This document shows, in pieces, positions 37,048 through 45,974 of a DNA stretch of 64,000 bases; the stretch's first letter is position 1, and every line of letters starts with the position of its first letter. The stretch is from Rhodopseudomonas palustris (lineage in GTDB: Bacteria > Pseudomonadota > Alphaproteobacteria > Rhizobiales > Xanthobacteraceae), in the NCBI RefSeq assembly GCF_034479375.1, contig NZ_CP140155.1:1674001-1738000 (forward strand), given 5' to 3'. The notes under the pieces are model-generated. The model saw nothing but the letters and a program-made list of their open reading frames with translations, was not told the origin of the DNA and made no database searches. The translations under genes and the position numbers were made by a program.

Positions 37048-37413
37048 CTATCCGATGAAACGGCGCACGGTTTCGATGAACTTGCCCACCGAAATCGGCT
37101 TCGACAGATAGGCCTCGCAGCCGCCCTCGCGGATGCGTTCCTCGTCGCCCTTCATCGCGAACGCCGTGACCGCGACCACCGGAATGTGCCGCAGTTCAGG
37201 ATCGTCCTTGATCCAGCGGGTAACGTCGAGACCAGACACCTGTGGAAGCTGGATGTCCATCAGGATCAGATCGGGGTGCAGCTTGCGAACGAGGGCGAGC
37301 GCTTCATGGCCGTTGCTCGTTCCCGACGTCTGGTAACCATGGGCTTCCAGTAGATCGCGAAAGAGCTTCATATTGAGCTCGTTGTCCTCGACGATCAGGA
37401 CGGTTTTGGCCAT
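37048..37413 (-). CDS. divK: Cell-cycle response regulator DivK
   Basis: A 121-residue single-domain receiver. The acidic pair is in [13 protein letters not shown], the phospho-Asp in [17 protein letters not shown], and the Lys in AYLSKPIS. The sequence is close to DivK, which allosterically controls DivJ/PleC and thus CtrA in Caulobacter. The ATG at 37413 follows GGAGGGCGG; a longer frame to 37503 has no such site. It is followed by pleD after 9 bases, and the same gene order occurs in Caulobacter. Confidence 0.96.
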   Translation of the reverse strand: MAKTVLIVEDNELNMKLFRDLLEAHGYQTSGTSNGHEALALVRKLHPDLILMDIQLPQVSGLDVTRWIKDDPELRHIPVVAVTAFAMKGDEERIREGGCEAYLSKPISVGKFIETVRRFIG

Positions 37414-37562
37414 CCCGCCCTCCAATCCTGATTCGAGAATGCCCGCGCCTGCGGCGAGCGGCGCCGTTCGAAAAGTCGCAAGACACGCGACTCGACCATG
37501 CAAGACTCGGGCATGATTGAATAAAATAGAGACGAGAAGTTACGGAAAGGCAAACATCACCG

Positions 37563-37862
37563 ATGCCAAAGCGTGTTCACAATGTGAGACAAGTTTCTGA
37601 AATCGTGGCGATTCAGGCGCTGTCCTTCATCGCCTCCGACCCCGAGCGGCTGGGCCTGTTCCTCGCCGAGACCGGGATCGGCCCCGAAACGCTGCGGCAG
37701 TCGGCCGCCGACCCGCAGTTCCTGATCAGCGTGCTGAATTTCATCATGCGCGACGATGCGACCGTGAAGGCGTTCGCGGCTTCGGTCGACCTCGATCCGA
37801 CCAATGTCGCGGCCGCGCTGCAGGTGCTGGAAGACAAGCCCTGGGAGAGCGATACGCCGTGA
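37563..37862 (+). CDS. DUF3572 family protein
   Basis: A 99-residue helical protein: AIQALSFIASDPERLGLFLA, then LISVLNFIMRDDATVKAFAA and a terminal LEDKPWESDTP. The family is specific to alphaproteobacteria and has no known function. It is divergent from divK, and its stop overlaps the dinB start by 4 bases (GTGA), so it and DNA polymerase IV are translated together. Overlap with dinB hints at a link to lesion bypass, which is not proven. Confidence 0.9.
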   Translation: MPKRVHNVRQVSEIVAIQALSFIASDPERLGLFLAETGIGPETLRQSAADPQFLISVLNFIMRDDATVKAFAASVDLDPTNVAAALQVLEDKPWESDTP

Positions 37863-39148
37863 CTTCGGCCTCGCCGCCCGGCCCGCTGTGCTTCTGCCGC
37901 GACTGCCTCGCCGACAACGAGGCGGGCGCGCGGCGCTGCGGCGCGTGCGGTTCCCCGCGGCTGGCCCGGCATCGTGCGCTGCCGGCGCTCACCCTCGCCC
38001 ATATCGACTGCGATGCGTTCTACGCGACCGTCGAGAAGCGCGACAATCCGGAGCTCGCCGACCGCCCGGTGATCATCGGCGGCGGCAGGCGCGGCGTGGT
38101 CTCGGCCGCCTGCTACATCGCGCGGACCTTCGGCGTGCGCTCGGCGATGCCGATGTTCAAGGCGCTGGCGCTGTGCCCCTCGGCGGCCGTGGTGCGGCCG
38201 GACATGGCGAAATACGTCCGCGTCGGCCGCGAGGTCCGCCAGGCGATGCTGCAACTCACGCCGCTGGTCGAGCCGCTGTCGATCGACGAGGCGTTCCTCG
38301 ATCTGTCCGGCACCGAGCGGATGCACGGCACGATCGCCGCCAAGGTGCTGGCGCGATTCGCTCGCGACATCGAGCGCGACATCGGCATCACCGTCTCGGT
38401 CGGGCTGTCGTGCAACAAGTTCCTCGCCAAGATCGCCTCCGATCTCGACAAGCCGCGCGGCTTTGCGACGCTCGATCAGGACGACGCCCGGGAGATGCTG
38501 GCGCCACGGCCGGTCGGCTTCATCTTCGGCGTCGGTCCGGCGACCGCGGCGCGGGTCGCGCAGCGCGGCTTTCGCACCATCGGCGATCTGCAGAAGGCTG
38601 ACGAGATCGAGCTGATGCGGCAGTTCGGCGACGAAGGCCGGCGGTTGTGGCGGCTGGCGCGCGGCATCGACGATCGCCGCGTGGTGCCGGATCGCGGCGC
38701 CAAGTCGATCTCCAACGAGACCACCTTCGAGACCGACATCCGCGATTTCGAAACGCTGGAACGCATTCTGTGGCGATTGTCCGAGAAGGTGTCGTCGCGC
38801 CTGAAGGGCGCGGCGCTGGCCGGCTCGACGATCACGCTGAAGCTGAAAACCGGCGACTTCCGCCAGCGCACCCGCTCGCAGACGATTCATGCGCCGACCC
38901 AGCTCGCGGGCCGCATCTTTGCAATTTCACGCGACATGCTCACGAAGGAAATCGACGGCACCGCGTTCCGCCTGATCGGCACCGGCGTCAGCGCGCTGGC
39001 GCCGGGCTCCACAGCCGGCGACACCGACATGATCGATCGCCGCTCCGCCCATGCAGAGCGCGCCATCGACGATCTCCGCAAGAAATTCGGCAACGCCGCG
39101 GTGATCAAAGGGCTGGCTTACGACGGGCCGGACAAGCCGCGGGGATGA
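37859..39148 (+). CDS. dinB: DNA polymerase IV with N-terminal zinc-ribbon-like extension
   Basis: A 429-residue Y-family polymerase for translesion synthesis. The palm starts near residue 47 with AHIDCDAFYATVEKRDNP, and the second acidic motif is SIDEAFLDLSG; HhH (FGVGPATAARVAQRGF) and little-finger domains follow. The first 40 residues are an extension with cysteines at 11, 13 and 16 and at 27 and 30 (CxxC-x10-CxxC), a zinc-ribbon-like motif absent from E. coli DinB. The GTG start overlaps the DUF3572 stop. No LexA box was recognised. Confidence 0.95.
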   Translation: MTSASPPGPLCFCRDCLADNEAGARRCGACGSPRLARHRALPALTLAHIDCDAFYATVEKRDNPELADRPVIIGGGRRGVVSAACYIARTFGVRSAMPMFKALALCPSAAVVRPDMAKYVRVGREVRQAMLQLTPLVEPLSIDEAFLDLSGTERMHGTIAAKVLARFARDIERDIGITVSVGLSCNKFLAKIASDLDKPRGFATLDQDDAREMLAPRPVGFIFGVGPATAARVAQRGFRTIGDLQKADEIELMRQFGDEGRRLWRLARGIDDRRVVPDRGAKSISNETTFETDIRDFETLERILWRLSEKVSSRLKGAALAGSTITLKLKTGDFRQRTRSQTIHAPTQLAGRIFAISRDMLTKEIDGTAFRLIGTGVSALAPGSTAGDTDMIDRRSAHAERAIDDLRKKFGNAAVIKGLAYDGPDKPRG

Positions 39149-39215
39149 CTCACTTTCGTCTTCAGAGCGCTTCATCGATTGATTGAAGCAATCCGGCCTT
39201 TCCAGAGGCACTGAG

Positions 39216-39328
39216 TCCTCATCCTGAGGAGCCCGGCGAAGCCGGGCGTCTCGAAGGATGGGGCAACGCAGTGCCGGTGGCGCATGGTTCGAGACGGCGC
39301 TGCGCGCCTCCTCACCATGAGGAGGTAC
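39216..39328. repeat. Dispersed repeat, family C copy 3
   Basis: A left unit CTCATCCTGAGGAGCCCGGC continues to GTCTCGAAGGATG (about 39217-39260), and a right unit CATGGTTCGAGACGGCGC continues to TCACCATGAGGAGG (about 39284-39328). Each half carries its own inverted repeat. It lies between dinB and the family A repeat at 39402. Confidence 0.7.
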
Positions 39329-39401
39329 TTGTGGCTACGCATCATCAATCCTTATTCCACCTCGAGCAGAACGGCTCTAGCGCCGAGACATCAACAAACA
39401 C

Positions 39402-39491
39402 CGTCATGCCCGGGCTCGTCCCGGGCATCCACGTGTTTGTTACGTGGACAGGCCCAAGACGTGGATGGCCGGGACAAGCCCGGCCATGACG
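39402..39491. repeat. Dispersed palindromic repeat, family A copy 2
   Basis: About 90 bases bounded by CGTCATG and CATGACG with internal CCCGGG-CTCGT-CCCGGG and GGCCGGGACAAGCCCGGCC hairpins; the same design as 14768-14856. It is placed 49 bases from the eipB stop, and with the adjacent family C element fills most of the 390-base gap after dinB. Confidence 0.75.
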
Positions 39492-39540
39492 AACTAATTG
39501 AGGTTTCCGGTCGGGCGTGCGCGTGTGCGACGCCAGCCGG

Positions 39541-40401
39541 CTACTTGCACGGCTTGTTGGTCTTGACGTCGAACTTGCCCATCGCGCCGGCGAGCACGAA
39601 ATCGTTGTAGTCGAGCACCAGCGACCGCGACACGCCGTTTTCATACAATTCGAACGACATCGCATAGACCGGGGTCTGCTCGCCGGAATTGGATTTCGCC
39701 GCGTGATCGTAGTAGCTCACCGTCACCGGCCAGCGCTTCAGCGACTTCATCGCGTCGTCGGAGGTCGACGGATCGGGTGCGGACGCCGCGCGGTCGCCTT
39801 GGATCGGCTGCCCGATCACGGTCAGCGTGTTGTAGACCTTCTCGCCATTGTCGGAGCCGTCATAGACCTGCAGTTCCAGCAGCGTCTTGCCTTCGCGGGC
39901 GGCCGCGATGATGCGTTCGATCTGCTCGGTCGGAAACACCGTCTTGCCGTCGAGCGTGAAGGTCTTCTGCACCGGCTGCTTCAGCTTCACCGTGATGGTG
40001 TCGCCGGTCCGCTCCGCGATGCCGTCGACGTCGGTCGGATCGGCATCGTTCATCTTGGTGTCGATCTTGAATCGATAGCTTTTGCCGGCGGCGTCTTCCC
40101 AGCTCGACGAGCGCAGGTCGCTCAGCGTGTTCTTGCCCTCGCCGCTCTCGATCTCGGAAACTTGACGAAAGTCCGAGGTGTAGCCCTCGCAGGAATTGCC
40201 GGAGAAATTGTACAGGATGCGGCCGCGCACAGTGCTGACCGAGGCGTTGTTGCGCGTCTTCAGCAGGCTGAGATCGTACAGCGCCTGATGCGGCAGGAAC
40301 GAAACGTTCGGAGCGGCGATGGCGGGCGCGCCGGACAGCGCCGCGGCGCCGAACATCGTCGTCGCCAGCACGCTCAGGCGAAGGCTCGTCGATCGTGACA
40401 T
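39541..40401 (-). CDS. eipB: Envelope integrity protein EipB (DUF1849)
   Basis: A 286-residue periplasmic protein with a signal peptide (LRLSVLATTMFGAAALSG, cleavage near AIAA). The DUF1849 features are PHQALYDLSLLKTR, RILYNFSGNSCEGYTSDFRQ and a final TNKPCK. The only two cysteines, in NSCEG and KPCK, match the disulfide-forming pair known in Brucella EipB, a beta-spiral protein that maintains the envelope. The ATG at 40401 has AAGGAG about 10 nt upstream; an ATG at 40425 lacks one. It stands alone. Confidence 0.9.
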   Translation of the reverse strand: MSRSTSLRLSVLATTMFGAAALSGAPAIAAPNVSFLPHQALYDLSLLKTRNNASVSTVRGRILYNFSGNSCEGYTSDFRQVSEIESGEGKNTLSDLRSSSWEDAAGKSYRFKIDTKMNDADPTDVDGIAERTGDTITVKLKQPVQKTFTLDGKTVFPTEQIERIIAAAREGKTLLELQVYDGSDNGEKVYNTLTVIGQPIQGDRAASAPDPSTSDDAMKSLKRWPVTVSYYDHAAKSNSGEQTPVYAMSFELYENGVSRSLVLDYNDFVLAGAMGKFDVKTNKPCK

Positions 40402-40696
40402 GCGGGTGGATCTCCTTGAAGACATTCAATCGAGGATAGTAAGCGGCCGGTCGCGCCGCAACGCCACCGTCCGATGGAACACCCGATTGCGGTGAATTCA
40501 CGAGCAATTCGATCAAACTTGCATGAAGGCCGCGGCACCGGCGGCCGATCGTTGCGCCCGCTGCGCTGTTCACACCCCTGCGCCCGGCTTGCTTGCCAGA
40601 CCCGGCGCAATCGGCCAAACAGGTCCCCGCCCGGACGCATGGCCGGGCGGGGACGCGACGACCAGACCATGTGACCAGAAAGAAATGGGGACCGCT

Positions 40697-41164
40697 ATGA
40701 GCGGAGTTATCGAACAGAAACTGACCGCGCAGGGCATCGTCCTGCCCGAACCCGCGAGCCCGGTCGCGAATTACGTCGGCTTCGTCCGCACCGGCAATCT
40801 GCTGGTGGTGTCCGGCCAGCTCTGCTTCGACGGCGACGGCAAGCTGATCGCCAAGGGCAAGCTCGGCGCCGGCGTCAGCATCGAAGACGGCAACGCCGCC
40901 GCGCGCGGCTGCGCGATCAATCTCTTGGCGCAGCTCAAGGCCGCGCTCGGCGATCTCGACAAGGTGGTGCGCGTGGTGCGGCTCGGCGGCTTCATCAATT
41001 CGACGCCGGATTTCACCGACGGCCCGAAGGTGATGAACGGCGCCTCCGACCTGATGGTCGCCGCGTTCGGCGACAAGGGCCGCCATGCCCGCACCACGAT
41101 CGGCGTCGCCTCGCTGCCGGCGGACGCCGCGGTCGAGGTCGAGGGACTGTTCGAAGTCGCCTGA
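40697..41164 (+). CDS. RidA family protein
   Basis: A 155-residue YjgF/RidA-type protein of the longer (YjgH-like) subgroup: NYVGFVRTGNLLVVSGQLCF, later LDKVVRVVRLGGFINSTPDF, and the terminal HARTTIGVASLPADAAVEVE with the conserved Arg that binds carboxylates. True RidA hydrolyses reactive enamines; the subgroup's substrate is uncertain. GGGG precedes the ATG at 40697 by 7 nt. The phosphodiesterase gene follows after 16 bases, so the two are co-transcribed. Confidence 0.92.
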   Translation: MSGVIEQKLTAQGIVLPEPASPVANYVGFVRTGNLLVVSGQLCFDGDGKLIAKGKLGAGVSIEDGNAAARGCAINLLAQLKAALGDLDKVVRVVRLGGFINSTPDFTDGPKVMNGASDLMVAAFGDKGRHARTTIGVASLPADAAVEVEGLFEVA

Positions 41165-41180
41165 TCCGGAACCCGATGCG

Positions 41181-41933
41181 ATGCGCGCTCCCGACTGGCT
41201 GACGGCTCGTCCAATCGCGCATCGCGGACTGCACGACCGCGCCCGCGGCGTGGTCGAGAACATGCCGGCGGCGATCAGCGCCGCGGTCGCCGGCAATTTC
41301 GCCATCGAGGTCGACATCCAGCTCACCGTCGACGGCGAGGCGATGGTGCACCACGACGACACCCTCGGCCGACTCAACGACGGCAGCGCCGCCCTGCTCG
41401 ACCTGACCGCCGCCGCGCTGAAGCAGGTCCGCTTCCACGACACCGCCGAGCGGATGATGGCGCTGGGCGACCTGCTCGACCTGGTGGGCGGCCGGGTGCC
41501 GCTCCTGATCGAGCTGAAGAGCCATTTCGACGGCGATCGCAAGCTTGCCACACGTTTGACGCAAGCGCTCGCGGCCTATCGCGGCCCGGTCGCGGCGATG
41601 TCGTTCGACCCCGACCAGGTGCTGGCGCTGCGCCAGCTCGCGCCCGAACTGACGCGCGGCATCACCGCCGAGCGGCGCTACGACGACGCCTATTGGGAGA
41701 AGCTGCCAAAGGCCCAGCGCACCCCGATGGTCGCGCTGCGCCACGGCCTGCGCACCCGGCCGCATTTCGTGGCTTACCGCGTCGACGATCTGCCTGCGCC
41801 GGCGCCCTGGATCGCGCAAAAAGTCTTCCGCTGCGCGCTGTTAGCCTGGACAGTCCGCACCCCGGATCAGCGCCGCCGCGCCGCGGACCATGCCGACCAG
41901 ATGATCTTCGAAGGCTTCGTTCCGGAACCGTGA
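41181..41933 (+). CDS. Glycerophosphodiester phosphodiesterase
   Basis: A 250-residue cytoplasmic GDPD enzyme, TIM-barrel fold, that releases glycerol-3-phosphate from deacylated phospholipids. The catalytic His pair and metal ligands are in PIAHRGLHDRARGVVENMP, AIEVDIQLTVDGEAMVHHDD and LLIELKSHF. No signal peptide is present. The ATG at 41181 is in frame with the motif; an ATG 5 bases earlier is out of frame. It follows a RidA gene by 16 bases. Confidence 0.93.
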   Translation: MRAPDWLTARPIAHRGLHDRARGVVENMPAAISAAVAGNFAIEVDIQLTVDGEAMVHHDDTLGRLNDGSAALLDLTAAALKQVRFHDTAERMMALGDLLDLVGGRVPLLIELKSHFDGDRKLATRLTQALAAYRGPVAAMSFDPDQVLALRQLAPELTRGITAERRYDDAYWEKLPKAQRTPMVALRHGLRTRPHFVAYRVDDLPAPAPWIAQKVFRCALLAWTVRTPDQRRRAADHADQMIFEGFVPEP

Positions 41934-42024
41934 GGGGTGCGACCCTTGCGGGCCGAGCCGGAAACGCCCAATCTCTGGGAATGACGCTCACATGCCTAGA
42001 TCGCCCCAGCGACCGGTCTGCTGA

Positions 42025-43260
42025 TTGACGAATCCATCCGACATCGTGCTCGAAGCCGTCCCCTCGGTCGACGCCATCGCCGCCGCCGACTGGGATGCCT
42101 GCGCGCGTGCCGCGGTGGCGCCCGACGCATCCTCGACCGGCCTCTCAGGCAGCTCCTGCACCACTTCGAGAACGGCTTACAATCCCTTCCTCTCGCACGC
42201 GTTTTTCGCCGCACTCGAGAAATCGAATTCAGCCTGCGCGCGAACCGGTTGGGGCCCCAGGCATCTCGTCGCCAAGCAGAACGGCCGGATTGTCGGAATC
42301 GTGCCGTGCTACCTGAAATCGCATTCGCAGGGAGAATATGTGTTCGACCGCGGCTGGGCCGACGCCTATGAGCGCGCCGGCGGCAGCTATTATCCGAAGC
42401 TGCAGGTCTCGGTCCCCTTCACCCCGGCGACCGGGCCGCGGTTGCTGATCCGCGACGGCGGCGACACCGAGCAGGTCGCCACCGCGCTCGCCGGCGGGCT
42501 GGTGGCGCTGTGCGGGCTCTCCAAGGCGTCGTCGGCCCACGTCACCTTCGCCCGCGAAAGCGAATGGCGCTTCCTCGCCGCGCAGGGCTTTCTGCAACGC
42601 ACCGACCAGCAATTTCACTGGCACAATGCCGGCTACAAGACCTTCGACGATTTCCTCGCCACCCTCGCCTCGCGGCATCGCAAGGCGATCAAACGCGAGC
42701 GCCGCGACGCGCTGGCCAACGGCATCAGCCTCCACTGCCTGACCGGCAGCGACATCACCGAGGACGCCTGGGACGCATTCTTCGAATTCTACATCGAGAC
42801 CGGCTCGCGCAAATGGGGCCGGCCGTATCTCACCCGCGCGTTCTATTCGCTGATCGGCGAGAGCATGGCGCAGGACGTGCTGCTGGTCATGGCCAAACGT
42901 AACGGCCGCTGGATCGCCGGCGCGATCAACTTCATCGGCGGCGACACGCTGTTCGGCCGGCACTGGGGCGCGATCGAGCATCACCCGTTCCTGCATTTCG
43001 AAGTCTGCTACTATCAGGCGATCGACTTCGCCATCGCCCGCGGCCTCGCCACCGTCGAGGCCGGCGCGCAGGGCGAGCACAAGATCGCCCGCGGCTACCT
43101 GCCGCAGACCACCTACTCGGCGCATTACATAGCCGACCCCGCCCTGCGCCGCGCCATCGCGGATTATCTCAGGCGCGAGCGAATGGTGGTCGACGAAATG
43201 GGACGCGAACTGACCGAGGCCGGGCCGTTCCGCAAGAGCGACGCCGCCGATCCGGCTTGA
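42025..43260 (+). CDS. GNAT/FemAB-like acyltransferase (DUF482, peptidogalycan biosynthesis type)
   Basis: A 411-residue cytoplasmic protein. The GNAT-like core has RHLVAKQNGRIVGIVPCYLK, the RHRKAIKRERRDAL helix, FYIETGSRKWGRPYLTRAF and the signature AGAQGEHKIARGYLPQTTYS. The DUF482 family is widespread in proteobacteria and is thought to transfer amino-acyl groups, perhaps in envelope synthesis. The apparent start is TTG at 42025; an in-frame GTG at 42043 is an alternative. Weak Pro/Ser-rich sequence near residues 35-50 is unusual. It is followed by a HIT gene. Confidence 0.88.
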   Translation: MTNPSDIVLEAVPSVDAIAAADWDACARAAVAPDASSTGLSGSSCTTSRTAYNPFLSHAFFAALEKSNSACARTGWGPRHLVAKQNGRIVGIVPCYLKSHSQGEYVFDRGWADAYERAGGSYYPKLQVSVPFTPATGPRLLIRDGGDTEQVATALAGGLVALCGLSKASSAHVTFARESEWRFLAAQGFLQRTDQQFHWHNAGYKTFDDFLATLASRHRKAIKRERRDALANGISLHCLTGSDITEDAWDAFFEFYIETGSRKWGRPYLTRAFYSLIGESMAQDVLLVMAKRNGRWIAGAINFIGGDTLFGRHWGAIEHHPFLHFEVCYYQAIDFAIARGLATVEAGAQGEHKIARGYLPQTTYSAHYIADPALRRAIADYLRRERMVVDEMGRELTEAGPFRKSDAADPA

Positions 43261-43312
43261 CCCGCTCACCGACGGCGGCGAAAGATGGCCGCGGAAAAAC
43301 GCCGGAGCCGAC

Positions 43313-43741
43313 ATGACCGCCTACGATCCCGAGAACATTTTCGCCAAGATCCTGCGCGGCGAATTCCCCTGCCACAAGATCTACGAGGACGACCACGTCT
43401 TCGCCTTCCTCGATATCATGCCGCGCTCGCCCGGGCACACGCTGGTGATCCCGAAGGCGCCCGCGCGCAACATCCTCGATATCACGGCCGAGGACTTCGC
43501 CCATGTCGCCCGCGGCGCGCACAAGATCGCCCATGCCGCGATGAAGGCGTTCAAGGCCGATGGCATCGTGGTGCAGCAGTTCAGCGAACCGGCCGCCGGT
43601 CAGGTGGTCTATCATCTGCACATGCACGTGATGCCGCGCCACGAGGGCGCGCCGCTGCTGCCGCCGGCAACCAAAAAAGAAGACCCGGCTGTGCTGGAAG
43701 GCCATGCCGAAAAGCTGAAGGCGGCGCTGGCGCAGGCTTAG
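43313..43741 (+). CDS. HIT family hydrolase (HinT-like)
   Basis: A 142-residue nucleotide-binding protein. The opening NIFAKILRGEFPCHKIYEDD and the histidine triad VVYHLHMHVMPR (HxHxHxx) are complete. HinT proteins hydrolyse phosphoramidates such as AMP-lysine. Cytoplasmic. The gene follows the acyltransferase by 52 bases on the same strand and ends directly at a family D repeat. Confidence 0.94.
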   Translation: MTAYDPENIFAKILRGEFPCHKIYEDDHVFAFLDIMPRSPGHTLVIPKAPARNILDITAEDFAHVARGAHKIAHAAMKAFKADGIVVQQFSEPAAGQVVYHLHMHVMPRHEGAPLLPPATKKEDPAVLEGHAEKLKAALAQA

Positions 43742-43793
43742 AGCACGATCCCGAAGATTGGATACCGGTTTTCGGAAAACTTCGTGCTCAAAC
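43741..43793. repeat. Dispersed palindromic repeat, family D copy 2
   Basis: GAGCACGATCCCGAAGATTG continues to ACCGGTTTTCGGAAAAC and ends TTCGTGCTCAAA: an inverted repeat with GAGCACGA/TCGTGCTC outside and CCGAA/TTCGG inside. The first base overlaps the HIT stop codon. I know this sequence type as a frequent intergenic element in Bradyrhizobium-group genomes. A degenerate copy lies at 32896-32944. Confidence 0.8.
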
Positions 43794-43937
43794 AAATCTG
43801 GAGCAGGATGGCGGTTCGACGTTTGTCATCCTGCTCGAGGCACTAATCGCCGGTCGGCGACTTTAATGCACATTGCAGGCTTACTTCCGGAACCAGGTCG
43901 CCATCTCGGCGCCATCCGCTGACGAGGCACGAGAGTG

Positions 43938-45017
43938 ATGGCGATCCTCAGTTTTCTGGTGGGACTTGTTGCGCTCATTGTCGGCGCGGAGCTTCTGGTC
44001 CGGGGGGCCTCGAAACTGGCGCTCTCGTTCGGCATATCGCCGCTCGTGGTGGGGCTGACGGTGGTGGCTTTCGGGACCGGCTCTCCGGAACTGGCGGTCG
44101 CGATTCAGGCGGCGATGTCGAACCAGGTCGACATCACGGTCGGCAACGTCGTCGGCAGCAACATTTTCAATGTGCTCTTCATCCTCGGTGTGTCGGCGCT
44201 GATCACGCCCTTGATCATCAATCGACAATTGATCCGCCAGGAAGTTCCGATCATGGTCGGCGCATCCCTGCTGCTGACCGCCCTGGCATGGGACGGCAGT
44301 TTGTCGCGCATCGACGGACTGATCCTGGTCTGCCTCCTGGCGGCCTATACCGCGTTTCTGATCGTGCAGAGCCGTCGACAGGAAGCGGCCTCGGACGAGG
44401 CGGAGCCGGCGACCGCCGCCCCTGCATCAGGGTGGGATTCGCGGCTGCCGGTGCAGATTGCGCTGATGGTCGTCGGCTTGACCATGCTGGTGTTCGGCGC
44501 GACGTGGCTGGTCGATGCCGCCGTCACCTTCGCACGCTTGCTCGGCATCAGCGAGATGGTGATCGGCTTGACGATTGTGGCGGCGGGCACTTCCCTGCCC
44601 GAGGTCGCGACCTCGGTGATGGCCGCGATCCGCGGTCAGCGCGACATCGCCGTCGGCAACGTGGTGGGCAGCAACACCTTCAACATTCTCGGCGTGCTCG
44701 GCCTGTCCGCCGGGGTGGTGCCGGACGGGCTCTCCATCGCTCCGGCCATGATGGCGTTCGATATCCCCGTGATGGTCGCGGTGGCGATTGCCTGCCTGCC
44801 GATTTTCTTCACCGGCAACCTGATCGCCCGTTGGGAGGGCGCGCTGTTTCTGGTGCTCTATGTCGGCTACACCGTCTATCTGGTGATGGCAGCCCAGGAC
44901 CATGACGGCCTGTCGACCTATGGCTTTGTCCTCGGGACCATTGTGCTTCCGCTGTGCGCGTTGACCTTCGTGGTGATCACCTGGCGCGAGTGGCATGCCA
45001 GACACAAATCGCCCTGA
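43938..45017 (+). CDS. Calcium/sodium exchanger (CaCA family, YrbG-like)
   Basis: A 359-residue membrane protein with about 10 hydrophobic segments in two inverted halves. Each half has the alpha-repeat: GTGSPELAVAIQAAMSNQ with GNVVGSNIFNV, and GTSLPEVATSVMAAIRGQ with GNVVGSNTFNI. It exchanges Ca2+ or a related cation for Na+ or H+. The cytoplasmic loop between the halves (about residue 145) is acidic. ATG at 43938, or GTG one codon earlier. It is convergent with trmO. Confidence 0.94.
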   Translation: MAILSFLVGLVALIVGAELLVRGASKLALSFGISPLVVGLTVVAFGTGSPELAVAIQAAMSNQVDITVGNVVGSNIFNVLFILGVSALITPLIINRQLIRQEVPIMVGASLLLTALAWDGSLSRIDGLILVCLLAAYTAFLIVQSRRQEAASDEAEPATAAPASGWDSRLPVQIALMVVGLTMLVFGATWLVDAAVTFARLLGISEMVIGLTIVAAGTSLPEVATSVMAAIRGQRDIAVGNVVGSNTFNILGVLGLSAGVVPDGLSIAPAMMAFDIPVMVAVAIACLPIFFTGNLIARWEGALFLVLYVGYTVYLVMAAQDHDGLSTYGFVLGTIVLPLCALTFVVITWREWHARHKSP

Positions 45018-45086
45018 CCGGGATCGTCACCTACGAAGCGATCGTCGGGACGTTCGTCGATCGCCCGACATTGCGCCGTTGTCTTG

Positions 45087-45548
45087 CTACTTCGCCATTG
45101 AATGACTGCAACGATCCGGCTTGAGGTCGATCAGCGGCGTGCCGTCGAGGCAGTCGAGACCGCGCACCAGCACAACCGTGCCTTCGATCCCGACCAGCGC
45201 GGCCGCCGAAATCCCGATCGGGTTCGGCCGCAGCGGCGAGCGCAGCGCGAAGGTGCCGCGCGGGCCGTCGATGCCGTGGCCGCGCTGGATCACCAGATCG
45301 CGCCGCGCCTGGTGCAGCCAGTAGACCACCTGAACCTGCGTGAACTTGTCGAGGCCGGTGAGCGCCTCGGTCCACGGCTCGAAAATCTCCAGCCGGCACA
45401 CCGGGCCATCGGGACTGCCCTGCCGCGGCGTCTCGCCGCGCGACCTCCACGGCGTGCGAATCCGGCCGATGAACACCAGGCCGGCGTCGGTCGGCGGTGG
45501 CGGCGTGACGGTGACTTCACCTTCGCGGATGTCATCGGTGGCAATCAT
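45087..45548 (-). CDS. trmO: tRNA (m6t6A37) methyltransferase TrmO / TsaA-like
   Basis: A 153-residue protein with the TsaA-like beta-barrel: FIGRIRTPWRSRGETPRQG, then LDKFTQVQVVYWLHQARRD and GTFALRSPLRPNPIGISAAA with the conserved R-P-N-P-I-G signature that binds S-adenosylmethionine. TrmO methylates N6-threonylcarbamoyladenosine at position 37 of some tRNAs. The ATG at 45548 was chosen because the longer frame to 45620 has an atypical N-terminus. It stands alone between two convergent or tandem neighbours. Confidence 0.9.
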   Translation of the reverse strand: MIATDDIREGEVTVTPPPPTDAGLVFIGRIRTPWRSRGETPRQGSPDGPVCRLEIFEPWTEALTGLDKFTQVQVVYWLHQARRDLVIQRGHGIDGPRGTFALRSPLRPNPIGISAAALVGIEGTVVLVRGLDCLDGTPLIDLKPDRCSHSMAK

Positions 45549-45629
45549 GGAGATTTCCCGGAGTCTATGCCGAAATCGATCCCAGCCTAATCGGATGCAG
45601 CCGTCTGGCAACCACCGCAAAAGTTGGAC

Positions 45630-45974
45630 TCAGCCCAGCCACCACTGCCCGGCGATCAGCACCGCTTCGCCCGCAACGACACCGATCAGGATCGATCGTC
45701 GGGTCATCAGGAAAACCAGCAGCCCGATTGCGACCGAGCCGATGCGCAGCGGCCATGGCACGCCCGCCAGCGCGCCCGGCGGCAGCACCAAAATCTGCGC
45801 GATGACGCCGGCGAGGATCGCGGTCGCCACCGCGCGCACCCAGATCAGCAGTTCGGAGCCTTCGTCGATTCCGCCGCCGAGCCAGAGCCCGAGCATCCGC
45901 CAGATCTCGTTGGGCAGGAACCCCGCGAGCACCAGCACCACAAGCGCCTGCCAATCGCCGATGAAGCCGCTCAT
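45630..45974 (-). CDS. azlD: AzlD family branched-chain amino acid exporter subunit
   Basis: A 114-residue membrane protein with four hydrophobic segments: WQALVVLVLAGFLPNEIWR, then LIWVRAVATAILAGVIAQI and RIGSVAIGLLVFLMTRRSI. It is the small subunit that pairs with AzlC in export of branched-chain amino acids or analogues. The start overlaps the azlC stop by 4 bases (ATGA), a firm sign of coupled translation. Confidence 0.9.
   Translation of the reverse strand: MSGFIGDWQALVVLVLAGFLPNEIWRMLGLWLGGGIDEGSELLIWVRAVATAILAGVIAQILVLPPGALAGVPWPLRIGSVAIGLLVFLMTRRSILIGVVAGEAVLIAGQWWLG

Noticed and set aside
35638..37353. 571-codon plus-strand frame opposite pleD and divK
   Set aside because: Arg/His/Gln-rich and antisense to two unmistakable genes; no start signal.
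40560..40690. tRNA or other small RNA gene between eipB and ridA
   Set aside because: No cloverleaf pairing or T-loop GTTCRANNC was found on either strand.
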